Assembly: GCA_964521715.1 (NCBI GenBank)
Contig: CAZFSS010000027.1
Coordinates: 1-57,175, forward strand
Source of the DNA: DAOVRD01 sp964521715
Lineage (GTDB): Bacteria; Planctomycetota; Brocadiia; SM23-32
Direction of reading: 5' to 3'
DNA: 57,175 bases
Every line of letters begins with the position of its first letter. Positions within the stretch are counted from its first letter, which is position 1. This document shows positions 9,235-17,375 of the stretch, one piece after another. The notes under the pieces were generated by a model, which saw nothing but the letters and a program-made list of their open reading frames with translations, was not told the origin of the DNA and did no database searches. A program made the translations under genes and the position numbers.

Positions 9235-9864
9235 CCCCCGCTCCTTCGCCAACCGATGGACTCCGCCTGGATGGGCCGCCATAGCTTGCCGTACAAACAA
9301 ACGCCGCAGCCCTCAGGCCGCGGCTATCCAGATATCGCCTGCAAGACAAGGCGGCCACGCCGCCTCGCTCGCCCATATCCCCGTTGCGCCATTAGGCATA
9401 CGTCCCAACTCAGGCCTCCCTGTCAAACGCCCGCGAGGCCCACGCACCGCATCCCCCTTCAACGCCAGCCATATCCTAGTCGAGGCTGGCCAGGTGCGCA
9501 ATTGGCATTATTCTGAATTCGGGGGTTAATCTTTCTGAGAAGCAAGAGGCGGCAAAATGGCTGTCACCTGGCCGCGCAGCTCCCCCTGTCAGCTGGCTGA
9601 TGGGGGAGCCATCCGCTGAGTGTCCCAGGCTGATGGCCAACAAGCAGGCATCGGCACGGACGTTCACGGTGAGGTCCAGCGATGTGTGTTCGGTGAGAGG
9701 AGCAGCAGCGACCTGCTGGACCTGTCCTCCTGGGCGGCGGACGAGATCTGTCCCGCTGCTTCGGCCGAAATCGAGGACGAGAGCCAACGCACCGAATCTG
9801 CTGGATGAAACGGCATGGACCCTATAACATCACCCCCACGTGTTACCTGAGAGGAGGTCGGACC
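9235..9864. other. Intergenic region at the left border of the integrative element
   Basis: 630 bases between the pseudopilin and the first plus-strand gene of the element. It holds only overlapping short reading frames with no convincing start, domain or Shine-Dalgarno. A minus-strand frame at about 9476-9787 has protein-like composition (VLDFGRSSGTDLV) and could be a decayed gene. I found no tRNA fragment or clear direct repeat here that would mark an attachment site. Confidence 0.5.
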
Positions 9865-10395
9865 ATGGGCTATTACGACGAACGGAGTGACGGGCTACTT
9901 AGAGGGTCGAGGTCGGATCGGATCAATGCCATGCTTGAGCTTAGGGATGCCGAGTGGAACATCGGGACGTTCCTCGTCCTGCTCAGGGGAGCCCTCGACC
10001 ACGCCTACCAAGTGAACCACGCGGCCCTGGGAGCCGTAACAGAACTTGCGCGACGCTCGCCTGAGCCGTTCACCGTCTCGCCCGTGACACTGCTTGGGCG
10101 GATGCTCTCTGCTGATCTTCCTGACCCCGGCAAGGCGGGCTTTGATGAGATGATAGAGGCTTGGGAAGTCCTGTTCGAGCTACGAACGCCGGAAGCCGAT
10201 GGCGCCATCGAAACCGAACTCATAGAACCGGCCGCTGGCGTTCCTCACGATGACTTCGAGCGGATAGTGACACTTGCCCTGGAGAAGGGCCGACGTGATG
10301 TGTTGGACCGGTTGTTTGAGTGCGACTTGCCTAAGACGAAGGCTTCCATCGTGCGGAGGCTGGCTGGGGCCTCGGGAAATAGCGTCGATGACTGA
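9865..10395 (+). CDS. Hypothetical protein, first gene of a coupled pair in the element
   Basis: 176 residues from the ATG at 9865, which has GAGAGGAGG a few bases upstream. The sequence is soluble and helical (INAMLELRDAEWNIGTFLVL, HAALGAVTELARR, EAWEVLFELRTPEADG), with no signal peptide or catalytic motif I can name. Its stop overlaps the start of a 52-residue gene by eight bases, pointing to coupled translation. Position inside the integrative element suggests cargo or accessory function. Not recognised; the good ribosome site and length are the reasons I accept it. Confidence 0.6.
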   Translation: MGYYDERSDGLLRGSRSDRINAMLELRDAEWNIGTFLVLLRGALDHAYQVNHAALGAVTELARRSPEPFTVSPVTLLGRMLSADLPDPGKAGFDEMIEAWEVLFELRTPEADGAIETELIEPAAGVPHDDFERIVTLALEKGRRDVLDRLFECDLPKTKASIVRRLAGASGNSVDD

Positions 10396-10546
10396 CGAGG
10401 AACTACTCGCTCGGGTCCAGGCACAGGAGGACCTCATGATCGCTGTCTCGACTGGCGATCCACGGATCGACGACGTGAATCAAGAGCACCGTAAGCGTGG
10501 ACGGCGCGTCAACGCTGGGCTGGCAGAGCGGCGCTGTTCTTGCTGA
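10388..10546 (+). CDS. Small hypothetical protein coupled to upstream gene
   Basis: 52 residues, from the ATG at 10388 that overlaps the end of the preceding gene (ATGACTGA, in two frames). It begins MTDEELLARVQAQEDLMIAV, an acidic helix, and ends in a basic tail with RKRGRRVNAGL and Cys-Ser-Cys. Too short to assign. Overlap with a plausible gene is the main support, so it may not be expressed. Confidence 0.4.
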   Translation: MTDEELLARVQAQEDLMIAVSTGDPRIDDVNQEHRKRGRRVNAGLAERRCSC

Positions 10547-10597
10547 GGTGGGTGCCGGGAATCTGCAAGACCGCGTTCAGGTCCGGCGCCCAGCACC

Positions 10598-10895
10598 TCA
10601 CAGCACGTTGATCTCGTCGTCCTGGGGGGCCAGGTGGGCGTAGATCATGGTGGTGTTGACGCTCTTGTGCCCCAGCCACTGGGAGACCTTATAGATGCTC
10701 ACCCCCCTCATCGCCAAGTGGCTGGCGAACGTATGGCGGAGCGTCTTCTTCCGGTTCCTCAGGCCCAGACGAGGCACGACCCCGGCGAGGTAGGCGTTGT
10801 GTGTACGGGGACGGCCTCGCCGCTGTCTGTACGGAGCAGCATCCGCCCTCCCAAAAAGGAAGGCCGAGAGAGCTGCTGCTCTCCCGGCCCAAGTC
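10598..10895 (-). pseudogene. Tyrosine recombinase C-terminal remnant
   Basis: Translating the minus strand up to the stop at 10598 gives the catalytic end of a phage-type integrase: LRHTFASHLAMRGVSIYKV, then QWLGHKSVNTTMIYAHL, with the HxxR, H and nucleophile Tyr boxes in order. Upstream of about 10800 the matching sequence continues in another frame (GGRMLLRTDSGEAVPVHT), so there is a frameshift, and the N-terminal half including the first catalytic Arg is missing. It is a relic of a second integrase, related to but not identical with the intact one at 15557-16636. Confidence 0.75.
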
Positions 10896-10927
10896 CTCGA
10901 CAGTCGCAGGAAGGCCCGGGGCCTCCG

Positions 10928-11170
10928 TCAGCGTCTCATTATCTTCCAGTTCGGACGCATGAGGGCGGAAGGGGCAAAGGAGAGTTTGCCGTGTTCCGCC
11001 ATTGCCTCCGCCAGAAGCATGCGGAGACCCCAGCGCATGATTTCGTCCTTTGACTTCGGATCATCCTTGATCTGATCCATGACCCAATGGAAGGCAGCCG
11101 AATCCGAGACGTACTTGTCGCACGCCTCGTCTATGACGCCAGCCAAGTAACTCTGTGCTTCGATTTTCAT
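10928..11170 (-). CDS. Small hypothetical protein
   Basis: 80 residues from the ATG at 11170. An upstream extension to 11209 exists, but the 11170 start begins a well-formed protein, MKIEAQSYLAGVIDEACDKY. It is a helical, charged protein (DQIKDDPKSKDEIMRWGLRM, LLAEAMAEHGK) with no motif I can name. It is downstream of the ATPase gene in the same direction, separated by a short hairpin. Likely element cargo; modest certainty. Confidence 0.5.
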   Translation of the reverse strand: MKIEAQSYLAGVIDEACDKYVSDSAAFHWVMDQIKDDPKSKDEIMRWGLRMLLAEAMAEHGKLSFAPSALMRPNWKIMRR

Positions 11171-11199
11171 TCTGCTAACTCCATGCTGAAAGTGTGTGG

Positions 11200-11220
11200 G
11201 CGGCCGCACGGTGCGGCCGC
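11200..11220 (-). terminator. GC hairpin after the element ATPase gene
   Basis: Nine-base inverted repeat GCGGCCGCA/TGCGGCCGC around a three-base loop, lying between the stop of the ATPase gene (11342) and the small gene at 11170. There is no T run, so termination is a guess. Confidence 0.35.
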
Positions 11221-11341
11221 TGCGTTCTACGAAGATGGTCCTACTGCTGCAACAGCCGTCAGTCTGGCGTCAGACCGGCGGCGCCCGACACTTGAGTTCT
11301 GGGGTCATCGCACTCGCTTTCGTTCGTCGATCTGCTGGCTA

Positions 11342-13063
11342 CTACTCGGGCAGTTCCCCGGCAGCTGATCCTGCTTCGGAAGCTGGAGGGCTCGTCTCGG
11401 CCTCCTCGGCGGCGGCAGCCGCCAGGACTTCACGAGGAATAAAGAGGCAGCGTAGCTGATGCCCACCGAAGCGATGCCGGGTGGTCTCGCCCAGTCCCTT
11501 CTCTTTCAGGCGCCGAGTGATCACTCGTGGATCGGAAACGTCGTACGTGTAACCCATCGAGCGGAGGGCCCGCATTGCGGTTTCGATGTGGACATGCACG
11601 CCTTCTGCGCCTTCGTCGCAGAGCGTCTTTGATGGGTCCGGCCTGGTCGCCAGAAGCACAACCAGGTCGTGGACGAATCGGGCGGCGATGTCGATGCCCT
11701 CCTCGCGCAGCATCTCGAGATGCTGCCGGAGGGCCTCGACGATGTAGTCCTCAATATCGGCGTCGATGCCGTACGCCTGCAGGGCATCCGCCGCGACGAG
11801 TTGCATCGCATAGTTGCGGAAGCACCGGTCCATCTCCGAGTAATGGGCGTAAGGGCAATCTGAAAGGCTAGTACGCAACAGGGCCTCCTTCTCGCGTAGG
11901 AGGCCAGGGATGTCATGCTCGTTGCCGTACTCGCAGGTGAACTCGAGCCACTCTCCCAGAGGAAACACTTGATTGTCTCGTTCGAGCTCTTCCAGTGCGT
12001 TTTCATTCTTCGCCTCGCCGACGAGGTGGTAGGCGATGGTTTTCGAAAGCAAGGCTTCATCGCGCGCCGGGAAATCCTGGCCAGCCAAGAGCACAGGAGC
12101 GTACAGGTCATAAACCCGATCCTTGTGGCCATGCGTCGTCGGCCCGATGTTGTAGCTCACATTGAGCTGGTCAACGAGCCGTTTCCGGTGTGATGACCCC
12201 AGCCTACCGACTTCGTCGGCCAGAACGGGCACGTTGGTGTTGGCCAATGCTTTTTTTGTTCTGTAAGATGTCTGGAAGTGAACCGGCGCCGCCACGACCT
12301 TCAGGCCAAACCGGCGGGCAATGACCTGGAAGAGCGTGGTCTTGCCGGCTTCCTTGTCCCCGGTCAGGACGAGATGCGGGTACGCGTCGCCGAACGCGGG
12401 CTTGAATGCGGCGCCCAGGGCCCACACCAGCGAAGCCTCGACCGTGCCGTCGGTGCTGAGCGCCGCCACCTTCTCGAAGATGTGTCGATCTCCCTGGCGG
12501 GGGAACACGGTTCCTGCGTAAGGGCACTCCTCGTCACCCGCGGGGAACTCGACGCCATCGGAGACTCGTAGATCGCCCGACTCGGTCAGGTAGGTGCCGA
12601 CCACGAGCATCTTGTCGACGCGTTCATCGCGCGCCTGGACTCCCATCAGGTCGACCAGAACATGGACGAGCACCTTGAACTTGCGCTCGTGCGCAATGAT
12701 CGCGCGGCCATTGCTGCCATCGGCCCAGGTATTCGATTTGCGCAAGTCCCCCTTGAGCTCCCAGAGGTCCTTGCACAGGACCTCCCCATTCGCTCTGGCT
12801 TCATCCGTCGCGGGCCGCACGACTGCAACGAGGTGACGAGGGACCGCGCGCCCCCCGAGATACCTGCACTCGCCCGACGCGATGGCCAGTGGCAGGAAGT
12901 TAGCCACCAGGTCGCTCGGCCCGAGAACTACACCGTCTGTGAAAGACATATCGTGCACACGAAGATGCTGGCTGAGACGGTCCAGCCACGGCTCCGACAA
13001 AGGTTCGGACGAGAACTCCGAACGTTCTTCCTGATTGTGGTTTCTTGCTTGTGAGGTTTGCAT
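11342..13063 (-). CDS. P-loop ATPase of replication-helicase type (mobile element)
   Basis: 573 residues; the ATG at 13063 has AAGGA seven bases upstream. The middle holds a Walker A loop LTGDKEAGKTT (about 233-243) and a Walker B-like strand VPVLADEVG (about 278-286), followed by FPARDEALLSKTIAYHLV, which fits an arginine-finger or sensor region. This arrangement is typical of DUF927-like or primase-associated helicases carried by integrative elements and phages. An N-terminal domain of about 200 residues precedes the ATPase; the C-terminal about 100 residues (RALRSMGYTYDVSDPRVITR) look like a winged helix for DNA binding. It probably drives replication or mobilisation of the element. Which superfamily it belongs to is uncertain. 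Confidence 0.7.
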   Translation of the reverse strand: MQTSQARNHNQEERSEFSSEPLSEPWLDRLSQHLRVHDMSFTDGVVLGPSDLVANFLPLAIASGECRYLGGRAVPRHLVAVVRPATDEARANGEVLCKDLWELKGDLRKSNTWADGSNGRAIIAHERKFKVLVHVLVDLMGVQARDERVDKMLVVGTYLTESGDLRVSDGVEFPAGDEECPYAGTVFPRQGDRHIFEKVAALSTDGTVEASLVWALGAAFKPAFGDAYPHLVLTGDKEAGKTTLFQVIARRFGLKVVAAPVHFQTSYRTKKALANTNVPVLADEVGRLGSSHRKRLVDQLNVSYNIGPTTHGHKDRVYDLYAPVLLAGQDFPARDEALLSKTIAYHLVGEAKNENALEELERDNQVFPLGEWLEFTCEYGNEHDIPGLLREKEALLRTSLSDCPYAHYSEMDRCFRNYAMQLVAADALQAYGIDADIEDYIVEALRQHLEMLREEGIDIAARFVHDLVVLLATRPDPSKTLCDEGAEGVHVHIETAMRALRSMGYTYDVSDPRVITRRLKEKGLGETTRHRFGGHQLRCLFIPREVLAAAAAEEAETSPPASEAGSAAGELPE

Positions 13064-13534
13064 ATCGCAATCCTTCTTCGACTTAGTGGTATGTAGAAAG
13101 ACTCTGACTGATCCCGTTTCGATAGGGGGAAAACCACCGCTCTCCGGGTCCGGTTCAGCTTCCGAGTTCCCGGGAAGTCAGAGCTGCGGTCGCCCTCGGC
13201 CGTGGCGAATCAAGTGCTAGGCGTCGTCCCGGATCGTCCAGATCCGGGCGGCCACGGGCCATTGGCAGAAAAGTAAGACTTGGCAGATAGACAGACAGCA
13301 AGTCGAAGGAGGCAATGGCGCCGCCAGATGGCGGCCAAGAAGGGTCTCTCAGCCGGTTCGTCTAGTTCATCTTTCCCTCCTTTCCGATCTATGGTGCGCC
13401 TTGCCTCAGACAGGCGAGAGCTTTTCCCCTTCGTTCCTGAGGGGCTCTTCGGCGTTGAACTCGCTTCACGACCTCCACGATCGTTACGCCCTGACCAGTG
13501 GTCACGGAATCCTGCCATTCTGCGACGGGTCCCT
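13064..13534. other. Intergenic region upstream of the element ATPase
   Basis: 471 bases between the HTH gene and the ATPase gene. Reading frames on both strands are short and lack ribosome sites. It probably contains the ATPase promoter and could contain an origin for the element, but I see no convincing repeats or promoter boxes inside it. Confidence 0.45.
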
Positions 13535-13804
13535 TCACCTGATGAAGATTCGGCTGCGCTGAAAGAGACCATCATTGTTCTCTTTGCCAGTCGGCGACTC
13601 ATCCAGACTGTCAGGGCCTGTGGCTTCGAGCCACTTGAGAACATCACTTATCTGGAAGCGGAAGGGGGCGCGCTCACCGAAGCCGAGTCTGATGTGCGGC
13701 AGGCCCTGGGCGACGAGCCGGTAGACGGTCCGAACACTGCAGCCGAGGAACTCGGCCAGGTCGCGGGCCGTGACCAGACCTTCTGTTGACTTGCCGTCTG
13801 CCAT
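13535..13804 (-). CDS. Excisionase/AlpA-like helix-turn-helix protein
   Basis: 89 residues. Residues about 10-60 form a MerR/excisionase-type winged helix: LVTARDLAEFLGCSVRTVYR then a wing with LPHIRLGFGERAPFRF and ISDVLKWLE. Such proteins act as recombination directionality factors or regulators for integrative elements, bending DNA at the attachment site. It lies between the 501-residue cargo gene and the ATPase, in the same direction as the integrase. Just upstream (13877-13972) are copies of ACTACGCGGGG that could be its binding sites. Confidence 0.75.
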   Translation of the reverse strand: MADGKSTEGLVTARDLAEFLGCSVRTVYRLVAQGLPHIRLGFGERAPFRFQISDVLKWLEATGPDSLDESPTGKENNDGLFQRSRIFIR

Positions 13805-13876
13805 AAGAACCGCCTATTGAGTCTGCGTTCCCTTATACCAGGCGTCCCATCAACCGGCAGAGCGGTTTGGCGGCAG

Positions 13877-13972
13877 ACTACGCGGGGATGCGCGGAGAGC
13901 AACTCAGGAGGGCAAGAAGAGGGAGGGATTTTCTGGCACTACGCGGGGAGACTACGTGGCCACTACGCGGGG
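13877..13972. repeat. ACTACGCGGGG direct repeats, candidate operator or iterons
   Basis: ACTACGCGGGG occurs at 13877-13887, 13938-13948 and 13962-13972, with a weaker ACTACGTGG at 13951-13959. All face the same way, and they lie upstream of the HTH gene and across the end of the next gene. Direct repeats of this kind next to a DNA-binding gene suggest an operator or replication iterons. Confidence 0.55.
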
Positions 13973-15445
13973 GGTGGCTCGGCATCGCCGGACGGGGTAT
14001 TCCAGCGATTCCGGTTGAGTTACAGCCGCCTGCCAGCAGAGGACCCACTGCTCGTGGCCGTCGCGGGAAGCCTTGCCCATGGACAGGACGTGGTCGTGAC
14101 GCGCGAGACCATGGGCCTTGAACACATCTCTGATCTTAGGTATTACCTCGCGGACGTTGCTGATCCCCTCCCCCTCAAGCACCCTGGCGGCGCAGGGATG
14201 TCCGGGCATGTCGCTCAAGAGCCAGAAGATCTTGAACATCCGCTTCGTCACGTCCGTCCACTTCGTGCCATTCACGCACATTTCGTCCCGACGGTCGTCC
14301 AAGATGATCGTGAGTGCCTCTGACGGGTGGACGGTCGCTCCGCGTTCGCGGCCCGCCTCGCCAGCCGAGGCCACCGGCAGATGGCGTAAGCGCAGGTCCT
14401 TTGGGATCTCGACCAGTTGCCCCTCCGACCAGCACGTCACTTTTCCGACCATGCTCAGGAAGTCGTGTTTGCTGGCAAGGAAGGCCCAGCAAACGCCCTC
14501 TACGGGAGGAAAACGGTCCACGAGTCCTGCTGCATTAGCGCACGTCCAGTAGTACTCGGCAAGCCAGTAGGCATGAGCATAGCGTCGGAATGGTTCGGGG
14601 TAGCGTTCGTGCCCTTTCTCCGCAAGCCGCCGGAAGTGCATGTCAGGAAAGGCAGGCAGGCTCATAGGTGAATACTGAAGGCACTGGAGACAGAGACCCA
14701 GCCCAAGTATGGCCTCGAGCTCCTCGCCAACCCGCTCAGTCGTCCACGTCCACGCACCAAGTACGAGGCGCTCGACGTCCTCCATCACTGGGTCCAAGCG
14801 CTCCAGTTCGGCTCCATACCTCTCCTCTTCTACCTGGCCGAAGTCGACGGCCAGGATAGCCTTCCTCAGCCGCTCGGCATGGCTGTCCGAGACTTGCTCT
14901 ACGAGGTCCGCATCGGAGATGACGTCGCCCAGCACCGCTCGGACTACCCCTTCAGCGCAGCCAGCCAGCTCCTCACCCTGGAGCTCTTGAGCCCTGCTGG
15001 GGATCCGCCGCAGGATGTCTTGAAACGGAAAACCGGCTTTTCGTCCTTCCTCAGTGCCCATCACAGAGGCTCGGGCTTCGAGCTCTCGGCACGTCATGTG
15101 CGCGAGGAGGTCAAGAGTCTTGACCGGCAATACGCTGGTAGCGTGTTTCGTATATGCATCGCAGAGAGATAGAATCAGCAGCTTCAGGCATCCGCCTTCT
15201 TTCGCTGCTGCCTCGTCCCATCTACCGCATAGAGCTTCAGCAGCTTCGCCAAAACCAGGGGGCCGCTCTCCCAGTGCCGTATGCAAGGCAGCGCCCAGCG
15301 CGTCCAGTGACTCACCGAACGGCAGCTCCCTCGCTGGCGAGCACCAGTTCGTGATATCCCACCGCGTCACGGGACTGAGGGCGGGCACAAACGCTCGGCG
15401 CAGTTCATACACCTGTGTCTTGCGCTGCAGATCCGGGGAAGACAT
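13952..15445 (-). CDS. Unknown element cargo protein with winged-helix-like C-terminus
   Basis: 497 residues from the ATG at 15445; a GTG at 15457 is an alternative. The bulk is alpha-helical and not recognised (LDALGAALHTALGERPPG, LCDAYTKHATSVL, YAHAYWLAEYYWTCANAAG). The last about 140 residues, with EALTIILDDRRDEMCVNGTK, WTDVTKRMFKIFWLLSD and IRDVFKAHGLARHDHVLSM, look like an OmpR-type winged helix in which a beta strand carries VNGxxxxLT-like sequence and a later helix binds DNA. I infer a DNA-binding regulator or sensor carried by the element. It lies between the integrase and the HTH gene, all on the minus strand. Confidence 0.6.
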   Translation of the reverse strand: MSSPDLQRKTQVYELRRAFVPALSPVTRWDITNWCSPARELPFGESLDALGAALHTALGERPPGFGEAAEALCGRWDEAAAKEGGCLKLLILSLCDAYTKHATSVLPVKTLDLLAHMTCRELEARASVMGTEEGRKAGFPFQDILRRIPSRAQELQGEELAGCAEGVVRAVLGDVISDADLVEQVSDSHAERLRKAILAVDFGQVEEERYGAELERLDPVMEDVERLVLGAWTWTTERVGEELEAILGLGLCLQCLQYSPMSLPAFPDMHFRRLAEKGHERYPEPFRRYAHAYWLAEYYWTCANAAGLVDRFPPVEGVCWAFLASKHDFLSMVGKVTCWSEGQLVEIPKDLRLRHLPVASAGEAGRERGATVHPSEALTIILDDRRDEMCVNGTKWTDVTKRMFKIFWLLSDMPGHPCAARVLEGEGISNVREVIPKIRDVFKAHGLARHDHVLSMGKASRDGHEQWVLCWQAAVTQPESLEYPVRRCRATPRVVAT

Positions 15446-15556
15446 GCCCTTACCCACCTTTGGCGCCGTGAGTAGTGGCAGCAGATCGGCCCCTATGTCC
15501 GGGGCCCCCTACGTCGCCGCTGGGACTATGGTACGACAGAACGCCGGGAAGGCAAG

Positions 15557-16636
15557 TCAAAAAACGTCGATGGGGGGAAGCTGCTGATCGGCCATGTTCA
15601 CGTAGATCATGCTCGTCGTGATACTCTTGTGGCGCATGAGCTTCTGGAGCTCGAAGGGCGATATCTTGCCGCTGGCGGCCAGCTGGGTGCCGAAGGTGTG
15701 GCGCAAGCAGTGAAACGTCAAGTCATCCCACCCCAGCCCGTTCTGTACCAAGGCAGTGAAACGCCGTGTGATGGCCTCCGGTGTCCAGGGCGAGCCGTTC
15801 CCCCGCTTGAGGAGGCACCCTGTGCCCCGAGCCTTCTCCTCCAGCAGTGGACGCAAGCGGCCATGAATGGGAACGTCACCGTGCTCTCCCGACTTAGTGA
15901 TCTCCGCTCGGAAGTGAATGACGCCTGCGTCCAGGTCAGCGTCGGAGCACCGGAGCTTAACGAGCTCTCCCCGTCGTGCCCCCGTGTAGATCGCGAACAA
16001 GATAGGCTCGTAGAGGTCGTCACCTTCGGCTGCGGACAACAACTGCTCGATCTCCTCCTTCGAGAGAACCCGGCGCCTCTTCTTGGGCACCTTGACGCTG
16101 GGAAACGAGCGCAGCAGATTCTCTGCCAGCCACCCCTCATCGATGCCCCAGGTGACGGCACGCTTGACGATCGAGAGATCGTTGTGGATAGTCTTAGGCT
16201 TGTTGCCCCTCTCTTGCATGGCCGACACGAAGTCGCTGAAGTGCTGGCGGCGCAGTTGTCCCGTCGTCACCACGCCCTGGTCGGCCAGCATGTCCCGGAA
16301 CTTCTGCAGCGTGTAGACGACGATCCTGTGGTAGTCCTCGGAGCAGTTCGGTTGGACAGCCCGGCAGAAGGCGTCGAGCCAGTCCGCCACTTCCACATCG
16401 GCGGGGCCAAGCTCGACGCCGCTCCCCCCGCTCAGCTTGTGGCGGGCGATCTTGCGCTCGATCTCTGCCTTGCGTTGTTCAGCGAGAAGGCGTGCCCGCT
16501 GCGGGGCTTTCGGATCGACCCGGAAGTGCTCCTGTTTGCGCCGGATCTCTCCATTCTCCGTGAAGGAGAAATCGACGACCCAGTAGGTTGCAGTGCCGTT
16601 CTTGAGCTTCCTCCTCCGCTTTCTGAGTGTAGCCAT
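15557..16636 (-). CDS. Tyrosine site-specific integrase
   Basis: 359 residues from the ATG at 16636; the frame is open to 16717. The N-terminal arm-binding part is basic and beta-rich (MATLRKRRRKLKNGTATYWV), followed by a SAM-like core-binding domain (about 85-190) and the catalytic domain: first Arg in YTGARRGELVKLR, HxxR in FHCLRHTFGTQL, His in LMRHKSITTSMIY, and Tyr in the same segment. It cuts and rejoins DNA at attachment sites. It lies about 150 bases from the 3' end of tRNA-Leu, the usual target, and is the last minus-strand gene of the element, so it probably integrates into that tRNA. The matching repeat at the other end was not found. Confidence 0.9.
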   Translation of the reverse strand: MATLRKRRRKLKNGTATYWVVDFSFTENGEIRRKQEHFRVDPKAPQRARLLAEQRKAEIERKIARHKLSGGSGVELGPADVEVADWLDAFCRAVQPNCSEDYHRIVVYTLQKFRDMLADQGVVTTGQLRRQHFSDFVSAMQERGNKPKTIHNDLSIVKRAVTWGIDEGWLAENLLRSFPSVKVPKKRRRVLSKEEIEQLLSAAEGDDLYEPILFAIYTGARRGELVKLRCSDADLDAGVIHFRAEITKSGEHGDVPIHGRLRPLLEEKARGTGCLLKRGNGSPWTPEAITRRFTALVQNGLGWDDLTFHCLRHTFGTQLAASGKISPFELQKLMRHKSITTSMIYVNMADQQLPPIDVF

Positions 16637-16790
16637 CCTCGCCTGCCGAGCCGCAGAAATGCAACCATATGCAACCGGATGCTCTGCCATGATAGCCGAA
16701 CAGGCGTTCGATGTCAAGAGGGCGCGGAAACGCGAAGAGCCTCCAGAGGGGCCAGGAAGGGCGTGAGAGGCATAGGCAGGGGAAGGAAAG

Positions 16791-16879
16791 TGGTGCGGAT
16801 GGGGGGATTCGAACCCCCATGGACGGTAAGGTCCACTAGGCCCTCAACCTAGCGCGTCTGCCTATTCCGCCACATCCGC
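16791..16879 (-). tRNA. tRNA-Leu (anticodon GAG)
   Basis: Minus strand. Acceptor stem GCGGATG pairs with its 3' partner, the CTAGG/CCTAG anticodon stem carries loop TTGAGGG with anticodon GAG, a long variable arm follows, the T loop is GGTTCGAATCC, and CCA is encoded. The long variable arm confirms the Leu class. It lies next to the integrase gene. Confidence 0.95.
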
Positions 16880-17035
16880 ATCAGTCGGGGGATCCGGCCG
16901 CGTACAGCCCCTGCCGCCCCGCCGGCCGAAGCCTCGCCGAAGGCTGGTCGGCCCTTCTTCGCCAAGGCTACGCAGGGCAGTTCGACCACCCTCCGTAGCA
17001 CTCCGACGCCGCAGGCAGAGGAGGGCGAAGGAGGA

Positions 17036-17114
17036 TGGTCGGGGCGGCCGGATTTGAACCGGCGACCTCCGCGTCCCGAACGCGGCGCTCTAAGCCAGAC
17101 TGAGCCACGCCCCG
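17036..17114 (-). tRNA. tRNA-Pro (anticodon CGG)
   Basis: Minus strand. Acceptor stem CGGGGCG/CGCCCCG, anticodon stem CCGCG/CGCGG with loop TTCGGGA (anticodon CGG), T arm GGTTCAAATCC, encoded CCA. Reads proline codon CCG. Confidence 0.95.
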
Positions 17115-17375
17115 CAAACTCCTCAATCTAACCCTCGTTCTCCGGCCTGTCAAGCCAAAAGGCGCCATCGCTTGACCCTCCAGGCGGGCCGGCGGTATGA
17201 TGGACCAACAAGGCGGCTGACGCCGCCAACACCTGTGACCTGCCGACGCGCGCGGCAGTTGCGCGCGAACGCCCGGGATGAAGGGCGCCTCCCCCGCGGC
17301 ATGGGTCGCACGGGTCTTCCTGTCTCGGACGTCCCGCGGTCCTTCATGACGCGTAGAGGGGACGGATCCTCCGCG

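Noticed and set aside
9500..9545. Left attachment site of the integrative element near GAATTCGGGGGTTAAT
   Set aside because: Only a few bases resemble the 3' end of tRNA-Leu, with no extended match, so it cannot be called an attachment repeat.
9476..9787. Possible 103-residue minus-strand gene
   Set aside because: No ribosome site, no recognisable domain, and it lies in the border of the element. It may be a decayed gene, so I mention it only as part of the gap.
13280..13789. 169-codon plus-strand frame opposite the HTH gene
   Set aside because: The HTH domain on the minus strand is clear, and this frame has no domain or ribosome site.
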